Origin: Cryobacterium sp.
GTDB lineage: Bacteria; Actinomycetota; Actinomycetes; Actinomycetales; Microbacteriaceae
Assembly: GCA_025465015.1 (NCBI GenBank)
Contig: JAODMM010000094.1
Coordinates: 1 to 36,272 of the forward strand
Direction: 5' to 3'
Length of the DNA: 36,272 nt
The position numbers and the translations under genes are program-made. Shown here in pieces: positions 1 to 7,966 of the stretch. The notes beneath the pieces are model-generated. The model searched no databases, was not told the DNA's origin, and saw only the letters and a list, made by a program, of their open reading frames with translations. Every line of letters begins with the position of its first letter. The first letter of the stretch is position 1.

Positions 1-1025
1 CCGATGACCCGGGAGCAGACCATGAGAACCGCTTCGGGGATCACCGGGTTGACCTTGCCGGGCATGATCGAGGAGCCCGGCTGGAGGTCGGGGATGTTCA
101 GCTCACCGAGACCCGTGTTCGGGCCTGAGCCCATCCAACGAAGGTCGTTGCAGATTTTGGTGAGACTCACCGCGATGGTGCGGAGGGCACCGGACGCCTC
201 AACCAGCCCGTCGCGGTTTGCCTGAGCTTCGAAGTGGTCGCGAGCCTCGGTGATCGGCAACTCTGTCTCCTCGGTGAGGAGCTCGATCACCAGCCGCGGG
301 AACCCGGCCGGCGTGTTGATCCCCGTTCCGACGGCCGTACCGCCGAGGGGGACTTCAGCGACGCGGGGGAGCGCCGAGCGAACGCGCTCGATGCCGAGAC
401 GAACCTGCCGGGCGTACCCACCGAACTCCTGCCCGAAGGTCACCGGTGTGGCATCCATCAGGTGGGTGCGGCCCGACTTCACCGCACCCGCCCACAGCTC
501 CGCCTTCACTTCGAGGGCGACCGCTAGGTGGTCGAGCGCGGGAATGAGGTCGTCGATGAGCGCGCTGGTCACGGCGATGTGCACCGAGGTGGGGAAGACA
601 TCGTTGGACGACTGCGAGGCGTTGACGTGATCATTCGGATGCACACTGGAGCCGAGGCTTCGCGAGGCCAGGGTTGCGAGAACCTCGTTCATGTTCATGT
701 TCGAGGACGTACCGCTCCCGGTCTGGTAGACGTCGATCGGGAATTGGCTGTCGTGGGCGCCGGTAATGACCTCGTCGGCAGCGTTCGCGATGGCATCGGC
801 CACGGCTGCCTCAAGCACACCCAGACGGGCGTTTGCGAGGGCAGCAGCCTTCTTGATCCGGGCGAGTGCGCTGATCTGAGCCGACTCGAGGACGGATCCG
901 GAGATGGGGAAGTTCTCGACGGCGCGCTGCGTCTGGGCGCCGTACAAGGCGTTGGTCGGAACCCTCACCTCGCCCATCGTGTCGCGTTCGATCCGGTACC
1001 CGGAATCATTCAAGCTGTCCACCAC
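1..1025 (-). CDS. fumC: Class II fumarate hydratase, C-terminus cut by window edge
   Basis: FumC interconverts fumarate and malate in the TCA cycle as a soluble homotetramer. About 341 of the usual ~460 codons are present. My translation of the reverse strand begins [20 protein letters not shown] and contains the substrate-site stretch [13 protein letters not shown], the catalytic-region stretch [13 protein letters not shown] and the superfamily signature [12 protein letters not shown] (codons near positions 45-85). Two adjacent GTG codons (1025 and 1022) are possible starts, preceded by the purine-rich GAAAGGGAAA. The gene lies 66 bases behind the carbonic anhydrase stop on the same strand, so it is probably the last or near-last gene of the xseA-xseB-DUF4245-CA run. 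The family call is secure; the exact start and the operon membership are inferred. Confidence 0.95.
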   Translation of the reverse strand, partial: MVDSLNDSGYRIERDTMGEVRVPTNALYGAQTQRAVENFPISGSVLESAQISALARIKKAAALANARLGVLEAAVADAIANAADEVITGAHDSQFPIDVYQTGSGTSSNMNMNEVLATLASRSLGSSVHPNDHVNASQSSNDVFPTSVHIAVTSALIDDLIPALDHLAVALEVKAELWAGAVKSGRTHLMDATPVTFGQEFGGYARQVRLGIERVRSALPRVAEVPLGGTAVGTGINTPAGFPRLVIELLTEETELPITEARDHFEAQANRDGLVEASGALRTIAVSLTKICNDLRWMGSGPNTGLGELNIPDLQPGSSIMPGKVNPVIPEAVLMVCSRVI

Positions 1026-1091
1026 GGCGTGTTTTCCCTTTCGGTTCTTCCGGCAGCGCAGATCGCGCGCCTTGAGGTCATGCAACTTCGT

Positions 1092-1772
1092 TTACGGTAC
1101 CGGCGTTACCTGCGGTGCCGTGGGCTGGGGCGGCTCCAGTGCGCCGACGAGGATGTCTGCATCCGCGCGGCCCTCGAGCAGTTTGTAGTTGGCGCCGACG
1201 ATAGCCAATGTACCGTCTGCCACGGCGTCGCTGATGAGCTCGGATCGCTCCAACAACTCCGCCACCGTGTCTCGCAGGTGCTCCCTGCCCACCACAGCAG
1301 CGTCGATCGTTTCGGGATCGATGTGTCCGTCAGCCGTCGGCTGCCCGACCCTGCGTACGGCAGGAACGATCTTCTCGATGATGGTGTTGATGTGCACAGG
1401 GAGGCGTGGGGCGTCAGGGGACTGTGAATCGATCGCCGCTTTGACGGCGCCGCAGGCGTCGTGGCCGAGGACCACGATCAGGGGTACGTGGAGCACTCCG
1501 ACGGCATATTCGAGGGACCCGAGGACCGAGTCAGAGATCACCTGTCCGGCGTTGCGGACGACGAAGAGGTCGCCGAGCCCCTTGTCGAAGATGATCTCCG
1601 CGGCGAGCCGGGAGTCACTGCATCCGAAGAGGGCAACGTGCGGGGTCTGCGCATCGGCCAGCTCCGAACGTCGCTCCACGTCCTGGCGGGGATGCCGCGG
1701 CTTGCCGTCCACAAAACGTTGATTCCCTCGCCGCATCTCATTCCACGCCTGTGCCGGGGTGAGGGTATTCAT
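1092..1772 (-). CDS. Beta-class carbonic anhydrase
   Basis: Zinc enzyme that hydrates CO2 to bicarbonate in the cytoplasm. It has 226 residues, a normal length. The beta-class zinc and active-site motifs are intact: CSDSR at residues 51-55 (Cys51 ligand, Asp53-Arg55 dyad) and HDACG at 104-108 (His104 and Cys107 ligands). The ATG start overlaps the stop of the upstream DUF4245 gene as ATGA, which suggests translational coupling. fumC follows on the same strand. The neighbours do not give a special role; bicarbonate supply for anaplerotic or biosynthetic carboxylations is the general family role. No signal peptide is visible. Confidence 0.93.
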   Translation of the reverse strand: MNTLTPAQAWNEMRRGNQRFVDGKPRHPRQDVERRSELADAQTPHVALFGCSDSRLAAEIIFDKGLGDLFVVRNAGQVISDSVLGSLEYAVGVLHVPLIVVLGHDACGAVKAAIDSQSPDAPRLPVHINTIIEKIVPAVRRVGQPTADGHIDPETIDAAVVGREHLRDTVAELLERSELISDAVADGTLAIVGANYKLLEGRADADILVGALEPPQPTAPQVTPVP

Positions 1773-2425
1773 TCGGAACTCTCCTTCTCTACTTCCGGGG
1801 CCATGGCCGCCGCGAGCACGTCGAACTCATCGGTGTCGGCGGTGCCGACTAGGAGGTAGGTGCTTTCGCCGGCTACCGTCACGAGGGCATAGTCGAAGTT
1901 TCCGCGGTCAGCCTCAGGCTTGGCATTACGGTAGACATCCCAGGTAACCCCCTCGACAGTGACCGTGCCGGTCGCCGCTTGGTTTTGCAACCGGTCCGAG
2001 AGCCAGGTGGGGTTGGCGTCGAACGCCTGCGTGAGCGAAATGAACTGATCAGCCGGTGTCAGAAGCCCGATGTACCAGGACAGCACCTTGTCACTGCCGC
2101 CGGCGCGCCACTCGGCTGCGTTCGCTCGCCATTCAGTCGGGAGCTGCGGGTCGGCGAGTGACCTTCCGCCCTGGGCCGCCTCCGCTTGCGCGGCCACGTC
2201 GTGGAAGTCGATGTTGCGGTCCACCGGGGTGTCATCGCGCGGTACGAACAGCACGAGCACGAAGACAGCGATTCCGGTGACGATCAGGGAATAGACGAAG
2301 TTGTTGAGGGTCTTTCGTTGGCGGTACAGGCGCGAGGCCTCCGCCAGCCTGGCCGCCGTCTCTTCAGGCATCTCAGGTCGACCGAGCTCCGCGACGACGC
2401 GAGGGGGCCGCTTGGCCGCGCTCAT
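1769..2425 (-). CDS. DUF4245 domain-containing membrane-anchored protein
   Basis: A 218-residue protein of unknown function, matching the actinobacterial DUF4245 pattern: a short cytoplasmic N-terminus, one membrane helix (about residues 44-59, [20 protein letters not shown] region), then a roughly 150-residue extracytoplasmic domain. A longer reading frame extends upstream to 2491, but the start at 2425 (MSAAKRPPR) is preferred because its ATG overlaps the xseB stop as ATGA and the upstream extension is Arg/Pro-rich shadow sequence. Its own stop overlaps the carbonic anhydrase start in the same way. Position between exonuclease VII subunits and carbonic anhydrase does not reveal a job; the gene is likely co-translated with both neighbours. 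Confidence 0.85.
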   Translation of the reverse strand: MSAAKRPPRVVAELGRPEMPEETAARLAEASRLYRQRKTLNNFVYSLIVTGIAVFVLVLFVPRDDTPVDRNIDFHDVAAQAEAAQGGRSLADPQLPTEWRANAAEWRAGGSDKVLSWYIGLLTPADQFISLTQAFDANPTWLSDRLQNQAATGTVTVEGVTWDVYRNAKPEADRGNFDYALVTVAGESTYLLVGTADTDEFDVLAAAMAPEVEKESSE

Positions 2426-2658
2426 GGGGCAACGGGGTCGGCTTGGCGGGCCCGGGCCGCGTCGAGGCGGGCTTTCGCGCCGATCAGCCACTCCTCACAC
2501 CGACTCGCCAGCGCTTCACCGCGCTCCCACAGTGCGAGCGAGTCCTCCAGCGTGGACGACCCCTGCTCGAGCTGGTTGACGACACGGACGAGTTCGTCGC
2601 GCGCCTGCTCATAACTGAGGGCTGCAACGTCGTTCGTGGGCTGGGTCATGGCATCCAT
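2422..2658 (-). CDS. xseB: Exodeoxyribonuclease VII small subunit
   Basis: Small subunit of exonuclease VII, which degrades single-stranded DNA to short oligonucleotides with the XseA large subunit. The 78-residue product has the family pattern: [19 protein letters not shown] at about residues 16-34, then [22 protein letters not shown], forming two helices. The start follows the xseA stop by one base. A second in-frame ATG three codons in (2649) is equally possible because no strong ribosome binding site separates them. The stop overlaps the next gene as ATGA. Gene order xseA-xseB supports the call. Confidence 0.93.
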   Translation of the reverse strand: MDAMTQPTNDVAALSYEQARDELVRVVNQLEQGSSTLEDSLALWERGEALASRCEEWLIGAKARLDAARARQADPVAP

Positions 2659-2659
2659 T

Positions 2660-3862
2660 CTATTTCGCAGTCGCCGGCACGGTTCCGTCGGCGAGGGTCA
2701 GGAGGAGTTCGGTCCCAGCCGGTGCCTGTTCGGGGGTGCGCAGGATGTGCCCGTCCGGCAGCTGCGCGATGGCGTAACCGCGGTCGAGGGTTCCCTGAGG
2801 GGACAACGCGCGCAGGTGGGAGCGAAGATCTGCGATGGTTCCGGTGCCCCGTTCGACGATCCGCTCCATGAGTTCCGAGCCGCGGGCGACGTATCGAGTG
2901 AGGTCGTCAGCGCGCAAATCGATGATCCAGGCCGATCCGCTCAGCACCGGCCGAGACCGAAGCTGGCTGATCCGGTCGACTTCCATCGACAGGATGCCGG
3001 TGAGCCTGGTGCTGAGACGGGCCCGGGCCTGCTGCACCCGGTCCAGCTCGTCGGAGACGTCGGGGACGACGCGCTTTGCCGCATCCGTGGGTGTGGAGGC
3101 TCGCAAATCCGCCACTTCATCGAGCAAGGGTCGGTCGGCTTCATGCCCGATGGCGCTGACCAGGGGTGTATTCAAGGCGGCGGCGGTCCGGACGAGCCGT
3201 TCGTCACTGAAGCCGAGCAAGTTCTGGAAGTCGCCGCCGCCGCGGGCGACGATGATCACGTCGACGTCGGGGTCGGCGTCGAGTCTCGTGAGCGCAGAGG
3301 TCACCTCGCTCACGATGCGCTCACCCTGCATGGCTGCGTGCACGACCCGGAAATGCACGGAGGGCCACCGCAGCTGGGCGTTGCGCATGACGTCTTTCTC
3401 GGCGTCGGAGTCCTTGCCGGTGATCAGTCCGATGCAGTGGGGAAGGAACGGCAGGGGCTTCTTACGAGACAACGCGAAGAGTCCCTCGGCGGAAAGGGTG
3501 GCCCGAAGGCGCTCGAGGCGCTCGAGCATGTCGCCGAGTCCGACGTGCCGCAGCTCGAGGACCTGCATGGTGAGGGTGCCGCCCTTGATCCAGTAGTTCG
3601 GCTTGACGAGGGCGATGACCCGGTCGCCCTGTTTGAAGTTCTCGGTGAGCCGGGCGCGTACCGATGACCACACGTTGATGCTGACCGTGACGTCTTCCGT
3701 CAGGTCTTTGAGCTTGCCGTACACGTTTCCACCGCTGACACCCCACTGGGTGAGCTCGCCTTCGACCCAGACCGTGCCGAGACGCTCGATGTAGCCACGG
3801 ATCTTCGCGGACAGCAGCGCGACCGGCCACGGGGTCGTATCAGTTGCCGGGGCATCCGTCAT
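2660..3862 (-). CDS. xseA: Exodeoxyribonuclease VII large subunit
   Basis: Catalytic subunit of exonuclease VII, a cytoplasmic single-strand-specific nuclease used in repair and recombination. The 400-residue protein has an N-terminal OB-fold for single-stranded DNA (about residues 10-110, with [10 protein letters not shown] and [10 protein letters not shown]) and the conserved catalytic core with [34 protein letters not shown] and STPTDAA. The C-terminus is a coiled-coil-rich segment. A good ribosome binding site (GGGAGGGAA) lies six bases before the ATG. It leads the minus-strand run into xseB and is divergent from ispH, with only 50 bases between the two starts, so both promoters must be packed into or overlap that gap. 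Confidence 0.95.
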   Translation of the reverse strand: MTDAPATDTTPWPVALLSAKIRGYIERLGTVWVEGELTQWGVSGGNVYGKLKDLTEDVTVSINVWSSVRARLTENFKQGDRVIALVKPNYWIKGGTLTMQVLELRHVGLGDMLERLERLRATLSAEGLFALSRKKPLPFLPHCIGLITGKDSDAEKDVMRNAQLRWPSVHFRVVHAAMQGERIVSEVTSALTRLDADPDVDVIIVARGGGDFQNLLGFSDERLVRTAAALNTPLVSAIGHEADRPLLDEVADLRASTPTDAAKRVVPDVSDELDRVQQARARLSTRLTGILSMEVDRISQLRSRPVLSGSAWIIDLRADDLTRYVARGSELMERIVERGTGTIADLRSHLRALSPQGTLDRGYAIAQLPDGHILRTPEQAPAGTELLLTLADGTVPATAK

Positions 3863-3900
3863 GCGCTGTTCCCTCCCACAGACTGTTCAGGCGAGCCACG

Positions 3901-3906
3901 TAAACT
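3901..3906 (+). promoter_or_regulatory. Probable -10 element for a leaderless ispH transcript
   Basis: TAAACT fits the TAnnnT -10 consensus and ends six bases before the GTG at 3913, so transcription would begin at or next to the start codon. No Shine-Dalgarno sequence precedes the GTG. No good -35 hexamer was found, so this rests on the -10 match and spacing alone. Confidence 0.5.
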
Positions 3907-3912
3907 AGCGCC

Positions 3913-4986
3913 GTGAGTACCAGTATCTCTTCGCCCGTGATCGGCCTCGGCATGCCTCGAATTCCCAGCGCCAGGGGCCGGCTCAAGGATACCCCGGTCC
4001 TCGGACACAAGCGGGTGCTGCTTGCCGCTCCCCGCGGCTACTGCGCAGGCGTCGACCGTGCCGTGATTGCTGTGGAGAAGGCGCTTGAGCATTACGGTGC
4101 CCCGGTCTACGTGCGTAAGCAGATCGTTCACAATATCCACGTCGTCACCGAGCTGGAAAAGAAGGGCGCCATCTTCGTTGACGAGGTCGACGAGGTGCCC
4201 CTGGGCGCTCACATCGTGTTCAGCGCTCACGGAGTCTCCCCGGCTGTCGTGAATGCTGCGGCCGACCGTGGCCTGCAGGCGATCGACGCGACCTGCCCCT
4301 TGGTGACGAAGGTGCACCGGGAAGCCGTCAGGTTCGCCCGGGATGACTTCCAGATCCTGCTCATCGGCCACGAAGGCCATGAAGAAGTCGAAGGCACCGC
4401 CGGTGAGGCGCCCGAACACACGACGCTCGTTGGAAGCCCCGACGAGGCCGACACCATCGAGGTGAAAGACCACGACAAGGTCGTCTGGCTTTCTCAGACG
4501 ACACTCAGCGTCGACGAGACTATGGAGACCGTGCGCCGACTTCGGAGACGGTTTCCGAATCTGCAGGACCCGCCCAGCGACGACATCTGTTACGCCACCC
4601 AAAACCGCCAGGTGGCGATCAAGAAAGTGGCACAGGACTCGGATCTCGTGATTGTGGTGGGGTCCGCGAACTCGTCGAATTCGGTGCGCCTGGTGGAAGT
4701 CGCGCTTGAATACGGCGCGAAGGCTGCCTATCGTGTGGACTACTCAAGCGAGGTCAAGCAGGAGTGGCTGGACGGCGTGACCACAGTAGGTGTCACGAGT
4801 GGGGCATCCGTTCCCGAGGAACTCGTCGAGGAGTTGCTCGCCGACCTCGCCGAAGCTGGTTTCGGCGATGTGCAGCCGGTGAAGACCGCCGAGGAGGACC
4901 TCATGTTCTCGCTCCCCAAGGAGCTGCGCAAAGACCTGAGCGGCAACAAGGATGTTCGCGCCCTCGGGGGTCGGGTCACCCGCTAG
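3913..4986 (+). CDS. ispH: 4-hydroxy-3-methylbut-2-enyl diphosphate reductase
   Basis: Last enzyme of the MEP isoprenoid pathway. It is an iron-sulfur protein that reduces HMBPP to IPP and DMAPP in the cytoplasm. At 357 residues it is slightly longer than many IspH proteins because of a 13-residue N-terminal extension ahead of MPRIPSARG. It has [15 protein letters not shown] (first cluster Cys), [23 protein letters not shown] (second Cys), GHEGHEE, TQTTLS-like [19 protein letters not shown] (third Cys) and GSANSSNS. The GTG at 3913 is supported by the -10 element just upstream; an ATG at 3952 is the alternative. It is monocistronic as far as seen, with a divergent xseA and the convergent DUF6264 gene downstream. 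Confidence 0.96.
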   Translation: MSTSISSPVIGLGMPRIPSARGRLKDTPVLGHKRVLLAAPRGYCAGVDRAVIAVEKALEHYGAPVYVRKQIVHNIHVVTELEKKGAIFVDEVDEVPLGAHIVFSAHGVSPAVVNAAADRGLQAIDATCPLVTKVHREAVRFARDDFQILLIGHEGHEEVEGTAGEAPEHTTLVGSPDEADTIEVKDHDKVVWLSQTTLSVDETMETVRRLRRRFPNLQDPPSDDICYATQNRQVAIKKVAQDSDLVIVVGSANSSNSVRLVEVALEYGAKAAYRVDYSSEVKQEWLDGVTTVGVTSGASVPEELVEELLADLAEAGFGDVQPVKTAEEDLMFSLPKELRKDLSGNKDVRALGGRVTR

Positions 4987-5018
4987 TAGCATCCACTGCG
5001 CCGGACGAAGCCCCGGGG

Positions 5019-5615
5019 CTACGGCCGGCTGTAGAAGTTCAGCAGTGTGGGGTCGGTTGCCAGCACGACGGCCATGAAGGCGAAGAGCACGACCACCGCG
5101 ACCACCGCACCGATGAGCGGGACGTAGAACGAACGGCGCCTCTTCACCAGCATCAGGACCGACACTGCCGCCGTGGCAATCCAGACCAGGGCGACGGCGA
5201 AGCTCCCCGCCGTGATGACCTGCGCAACGGATGCCACTGGCTGATACGTACCGAGATCCTGCTGTGTGTACAGCATCTGAATCGCCTCGGGTAGTGCCCC
5301 CAGCACGGAGATGGAGAACATCGTCGCCAGAAGGCCGATGACCACGAGAGTGAGGGTGACGGGGCGGTCCCATTCTGGCGGACCGGCCATTCCCCGGCGC
5401 TGTTCGCCCGACGGTTCTCCTTGGTGCACCTGTGAGGCGAGTGTTCGACGCGTGGGCACAGCTCCGAAGGGCGTCGCCGACCGCTGCCCCGGCGCGGGAG
5501 CCGGAGCATGGGCATCCTGTGGAGGTTGCCAGGTCCACCCCTCCGGCGCCAGCTCGCCGTACTGCGGGCGGGGGCGGGGGTCCTCCGGGGAAGTGGAAGC
5601 CGGGTTGTCGACCAT
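5019..5615 (-). CDS. DUF6264-type membrane protein
   Basis: A 198-residue protein of unknown function that resembles the DUF6264 family of Microbacteriaceae: a short N-terminal RPRPQYGELAPEGW motif (about residues 14-27), a Pro/Ala/Gln-rich cytoplasmic linker, then four predicted membrane helices between about residue 85 and the C-terminus. The open frame continues upstream into the fba coding region, but the ATG at 5615 is preferred because GAGGA lies about five bases before it; an ATG at 5618 is adjacent. The gene begins 13 bases after the fba stop, so it is probably transcribed with fba. That linkage gives no clear functional clue. Confidence 0.75.
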   Translation of the reverse strand: MVDNPASTSPEDPRPRPQYGELAPEGWTWQPPQDAHAPAPAPGQRSATPFGAVPTRRTLASQVHQGEPSGEQRRGMAGPPEWDRPVTLTLVVIGLLATMFSISVLGALPEAIQMLYTQQDLGTYQPVASVAQVITAGSFAVALVWIATAAVSVLMLVKRRRSFYVPLIGAVVAVVVLFAFMAVVLATDPTLLNFYSRP

Positions 5616-5628
5616 CATCGTCCTCGTG

Positions 5629-6654
5629 TCAACTGCCCGAATTGCCGGCGGAACCCAGCTGGCGGGTGGCGTCGACGACGCGGGCGGCCATGGCGGATTC
5701 GGCCACCTTGCCCCAGGCGCGCGGGTCGTACAGCTTCTTGTTCCCCACCTCACCGTCGATCTTCAGGACGCCGTCGTAGTTTTTGAGCATGTAGTCCGCG
5801 ATCGCGCGGGTGTAGGCGTATTGCGTGTCGGTGTCGACGTTCATCTTTACGACACCGTTCGCGACGGCTTCCGCGATCTCGGCGTCGGTGGACCCCGACC
5901 CGCCGTGGAAGACCAGGTCGAGGGGCTTCGGGCCGGTCCCGTATTTGGCCTGCAGGCCGTCCTGGATGTCCTTGAGGAGTTCGGGGCGCAACTTCACGTT
6001 GCCGGGCTTGTAGACGCCGTGCACGTTGCCGAAGGTGAGCGCGGCCATGTAGCGGCCGTCGTCTCCGAGTCCGAGCGCCTCGACCAGGGCGACTGCGTCG
6101 TCGAGGGTGGTGTACAGGTGCTCGTTGATGTCGTGGCTGACGCCGTCTTCCTCGCCGCCGACCACGCCGATCTCAACTTCGAGGATGGCGTTGATCGCCT
6201 TGGTGCGCTTGATCATGTCCTTCGCGATCTCCAGGTTCTCACCCAGGGGTACGGAGGAGCCGTCCCACATGTGGGACTGGAAGATCGGGTTGCGGCCTGC
6301 CTTGACCTCTTCCTCGGATGCCGTGATGAGGGGCATTACGAAGTCGTCGAGCGCGTTCTTCGGGCAGTGGTCCGTGTGCAGCGCGACCGTCACGGGGTAG
6401 TTGTCGGCAACGGAGTGCACGAACCGGGCGAACGCGAGCGCGCCGGACGCGCGGTTTTTCACGGTGTGCCCCGCGAAGTAATCGGCACCGCCTGTGGTGA
6501 CCTGAATGATCCCGTCCGATCCTGCCTCGGTCAGTCCCTGGAGCACCGCGTTGATCGTCTGCGACGAGGACACGTTGAACGCGGGGTAGGCGAAGCCCTT
6601 CGACTTGGCCTTGTCCAGCATTTCGGCGTACTGATCGGGGGTGGCGATGGGCAT
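5629..6654 (-). CDS. fbaA: Class II fructose-bisphosphate aldolase
   Basis: Zinc-dependent aldolase that reversibly cleaves fructose 1,6-bisphosphate to dihydroxyacetone phosphate and glyceraldehyde 3-phosphate in glycolysis and gluconeogenesis. It has 341 residues, the usual size. Visible hallmarks are FAYPAFNVSSSQTINAVLQG near the N-terminus, the catalytic Asp95 and zinc-ligand His96 in LHTDHC, a second ligand region in TFGNVHGVYKPGNVKL, the substrate-binding LVFHGGSGS and the nucleotide-like VVKMNVDTDTQYAY. The ribosome binding site AGAGGAG lies five bases before the ATG. The gene is divergent from glpX, which acts in the opposing direction on the same metabolite, and a 231-base regulatory gap separates them. 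Confidence 0.97.
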   Translation of the reverse strand: MPIATPDQYAEMLDKAKSKGFAYPAFNVSSSQTINAVLQGLTEAGSDGIIQVTTGGADYFAGHTVKNRASGALAFARFVHSVADNYPVTVALHTDHCPKNALDDFVMPLITASEEEVKAGRNPIFQSHMWDGSSVPLGENLEIAKDMIKRTKAINAILEVEIGVVGGEEDGVSHDINEHLYTTLDDAVALVEALGLGDDGRYMAALTFGNVHGVYKPGNVKLRPELLKDIQDGLQAKYGTGPKPLDLVFHGGSGSTDAEIAEAVANGVVKMNVDTDTQYAYTRAIADYMLKNYDGVLKIDGEVGNKKLYDPRAWGKVAESAMAARVVDATRQLGSAGNSGS

Positions 6655-6673
6655 TGAGTCTCCTCTGGAAGGC

Positions 6674-6692
6674 GAGCAGGAAACTCCTGCTC
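6674..6692 (-). promoter_or_regulatory. Hairpin in the fbaA 5' leader
   Basis: A perfect 8-bp inverted repeat (GAGCAGGA, AAC, TCCTGCTC on the + strand) lies about 20 bases upstream of the fbaA start and just before its ribosome binding site. It could be a leader hairpin that affects translation or mRNA stability, or a protein site. Function is not known. Confidence 0.45.
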
Positions 6693-6742
6693 CGGCGGGC
6701 TCGACGAAGTCTGGCTATGTGAAGTCTATTGAACTCCTACCC

Positions 6743-6762
6743 GGTGGCGCGATCGCGCCACC
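6743..6762. promoter_or_regulatory. Perfect 20-bp palindrome between fbaA and glpX (candidate operator)
   Basis: GGTGGCGCGATCGCGCCACC is an uninterrupted perfect palindrome in the 231-base gap between the divergent fbaA and glpX starts, 89 bases from fbaA and 124 bases from glpX. On the minus strand it would overlap the -35 region of a candidate fbaA -10 (TAGACT, complement of 6723-6728). I infer a dimeric repressor or activator site that could coordinate the two genes. The regulator is unknown. Confidence 0.5.
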
Positions 6763-6885
6763 GAAGCGTGCCTCCTGCATGAAGCCGGACAGCGCCGCTA
6801 AGGTGGGGAAGGCGGCCCTGGACGACCAGCGCCGGCCCAACGACGGGCTTCCGCACTGCCACTTTTCGTCCGGGAAGGACCACCT

Positions 6886-7872
6886 GTGACTAGTTCCGAC
6901 ACCGCCATCCTCTACACGCACCCTGATCGCAACCTGGCGATGGAGCTGGTTCGGGCAACGGAGGCCGCGGCCATCCGTGCCGTACCGTTCATCGGACGTG
7001 GTGATAAGAACGCCGCCGACGGTGCAGCCGTCGATGCGATGAGGGCTTTCCTCGGAACCGTGAATTTCGACGGGCTCATCGTCATCGGCGAAGGCGAGAA
7101 GGATGACGCGCCGATGCTCTACAACGGGGAACGCGTAGGTAACGGTCGCGGCCCCGCCTGCGACATCGCGGTCGACCCGATCGACGGTACGAGCCTCACC
7201 GCTGCGGGCCGTCAGAATGCTCTGTCGGTGATTGCCGTCTCCGATCGCGGGACGATGCTGGACGCCTCATCCGTCTTCTACATGGACAAGCTGATCACCG
7301 GCGGCGCCGGGCGAGGAGTGGTCAGCCAGGACCAGCCGATCCGCGACAATATCCGGGAACTTTCCCGAGCCACCGGTAAACCTGTCGATGAGATGGTGGT
7401 GGCTGTGCTCGACCGTCCTCGTCACGCCCAGCTCATCGACGAAATCCGGAGCGCTGGGGCGGGCACCAGGCTCCTTCTCGACGGTGACGTCGCCGGTGGC
7501 ATCAACGCCGCCCGGCACGAGACCAGGATCGACATGTGCGTCGGCATCGGGGGGAGCCCGGAGGGCATCACGACCGCGTGCGCGCTTAAAGCCATCGGCG
7601 GCTACATGCAGGGCCGACTTGCTCCGGTGACAGCTTCCGAGAGGGAGAAAGCCCTCGCCACCGGGCTGGACGTCGACGCTCTCCTCGAGATCGACGACAT
7701 GGTCAAGGGTGACAACACGTTCTTCGTTGCGACCGGGGTGACGGATGGCGGACTCGTCGACGGTGTGCGGCGCAACGGTCCGATGATCCGAACCGAGAGC
7801 ATCGTGCTGCGCTCCCGTTCGGGCACGGTGCGACGCGTGCTCGCGGACCACCTCGCCGAGAAATGGCTGTAG
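6886..7872 (+). CDS. glpX: Class II fructose-1,6-bisphosphatase
   Basis: Hydrolyses fructose 1,6-bisphosphate to fructose 6-phosphate, the committed gluconeogenic step. The 328-residue protein carries the lithium-sensitive phosphatase signatures: VIGEGEKDDAPML near residues 66-78 (metal-binding Glu/Asp) and the metal-site motif DPIDGT at 97-102, followed by GGSPEGITTACALKAIGG and GDNTFFVATGVTDG later in the protein. Actinobacteria typically rely on this GlpX type as their FBPase. The GTG start has GGAAGG seven bases upstream. It is divergent from fbaA and convergent with rmuC, and a strong hairpin lies just after it. Confidence 0.96.
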   Translation: MTSSDTAILYTHPDRNLAMELVRATEAAAIRAVPFIGRGDKNAADGAAVDAMRAFLGTVNFDGLIVIGEGEKDDAPMLYNGERVGNGRGPACDIAVDPIDGTSLTAAGRQNALSVIAVSDRGTMLDASSVFYMDKLITGGAGRGVVSQDQPIRDNIRELSRATGKPVDEMVVAVLDRPRHAQLIDEIRSAGAGTRLLLDGDVAGGINAARHETRIDMCVGIGGSPEGITTACALKAIGGYMQGRLAPVTASEREKALATGLDVDALLEIDDMVKGDNTFFVATGVTDGGLVDGVRRNGPMIRTESIVLRSRSGTVRRVLADHLAEKWL

Positions 7873-7904
7873 CGAGGCCGATCGGCTGGCCTTTCCCGTC
7901 CGGT

Positions 7905-7944
7905 TCGGTGTTGCGCTAGCGCCCATGCCATAGCGCAACACCGA
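7905..7944. terminator. Bidirectional hairpin between glpX and rmuC
   Basis: A perfect 14-bp inverted repeat (TCGGTGTTGCGCTA and its complement) with a 12-base loop lies between two convergent genes, 32 bases after the glpX stop and 22 bases before the rmuC stop. There is no T-tract, as is common for actinobacterial terminators. It can serve both strands. Confidence 0.8.
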
Positions 7945-7966
7945 TTACCCGGCGTCGAACCCTACG

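Noticed and set aside
2636-3667. Plus-strand frame (343 codons) antisense to xseA
   Set aside because: Shadow of xseA, which has its full set of conserved motifs.
5311-6657. Long plus-strand frame (448 codons) antisense to fbaA
   Set aside because: It is the complement of the well-supported fbaA and DUF6264 genes and its translation (Val/Gly/Arg-rich, no motif) is typical shadow sequence in high-GC DNA.
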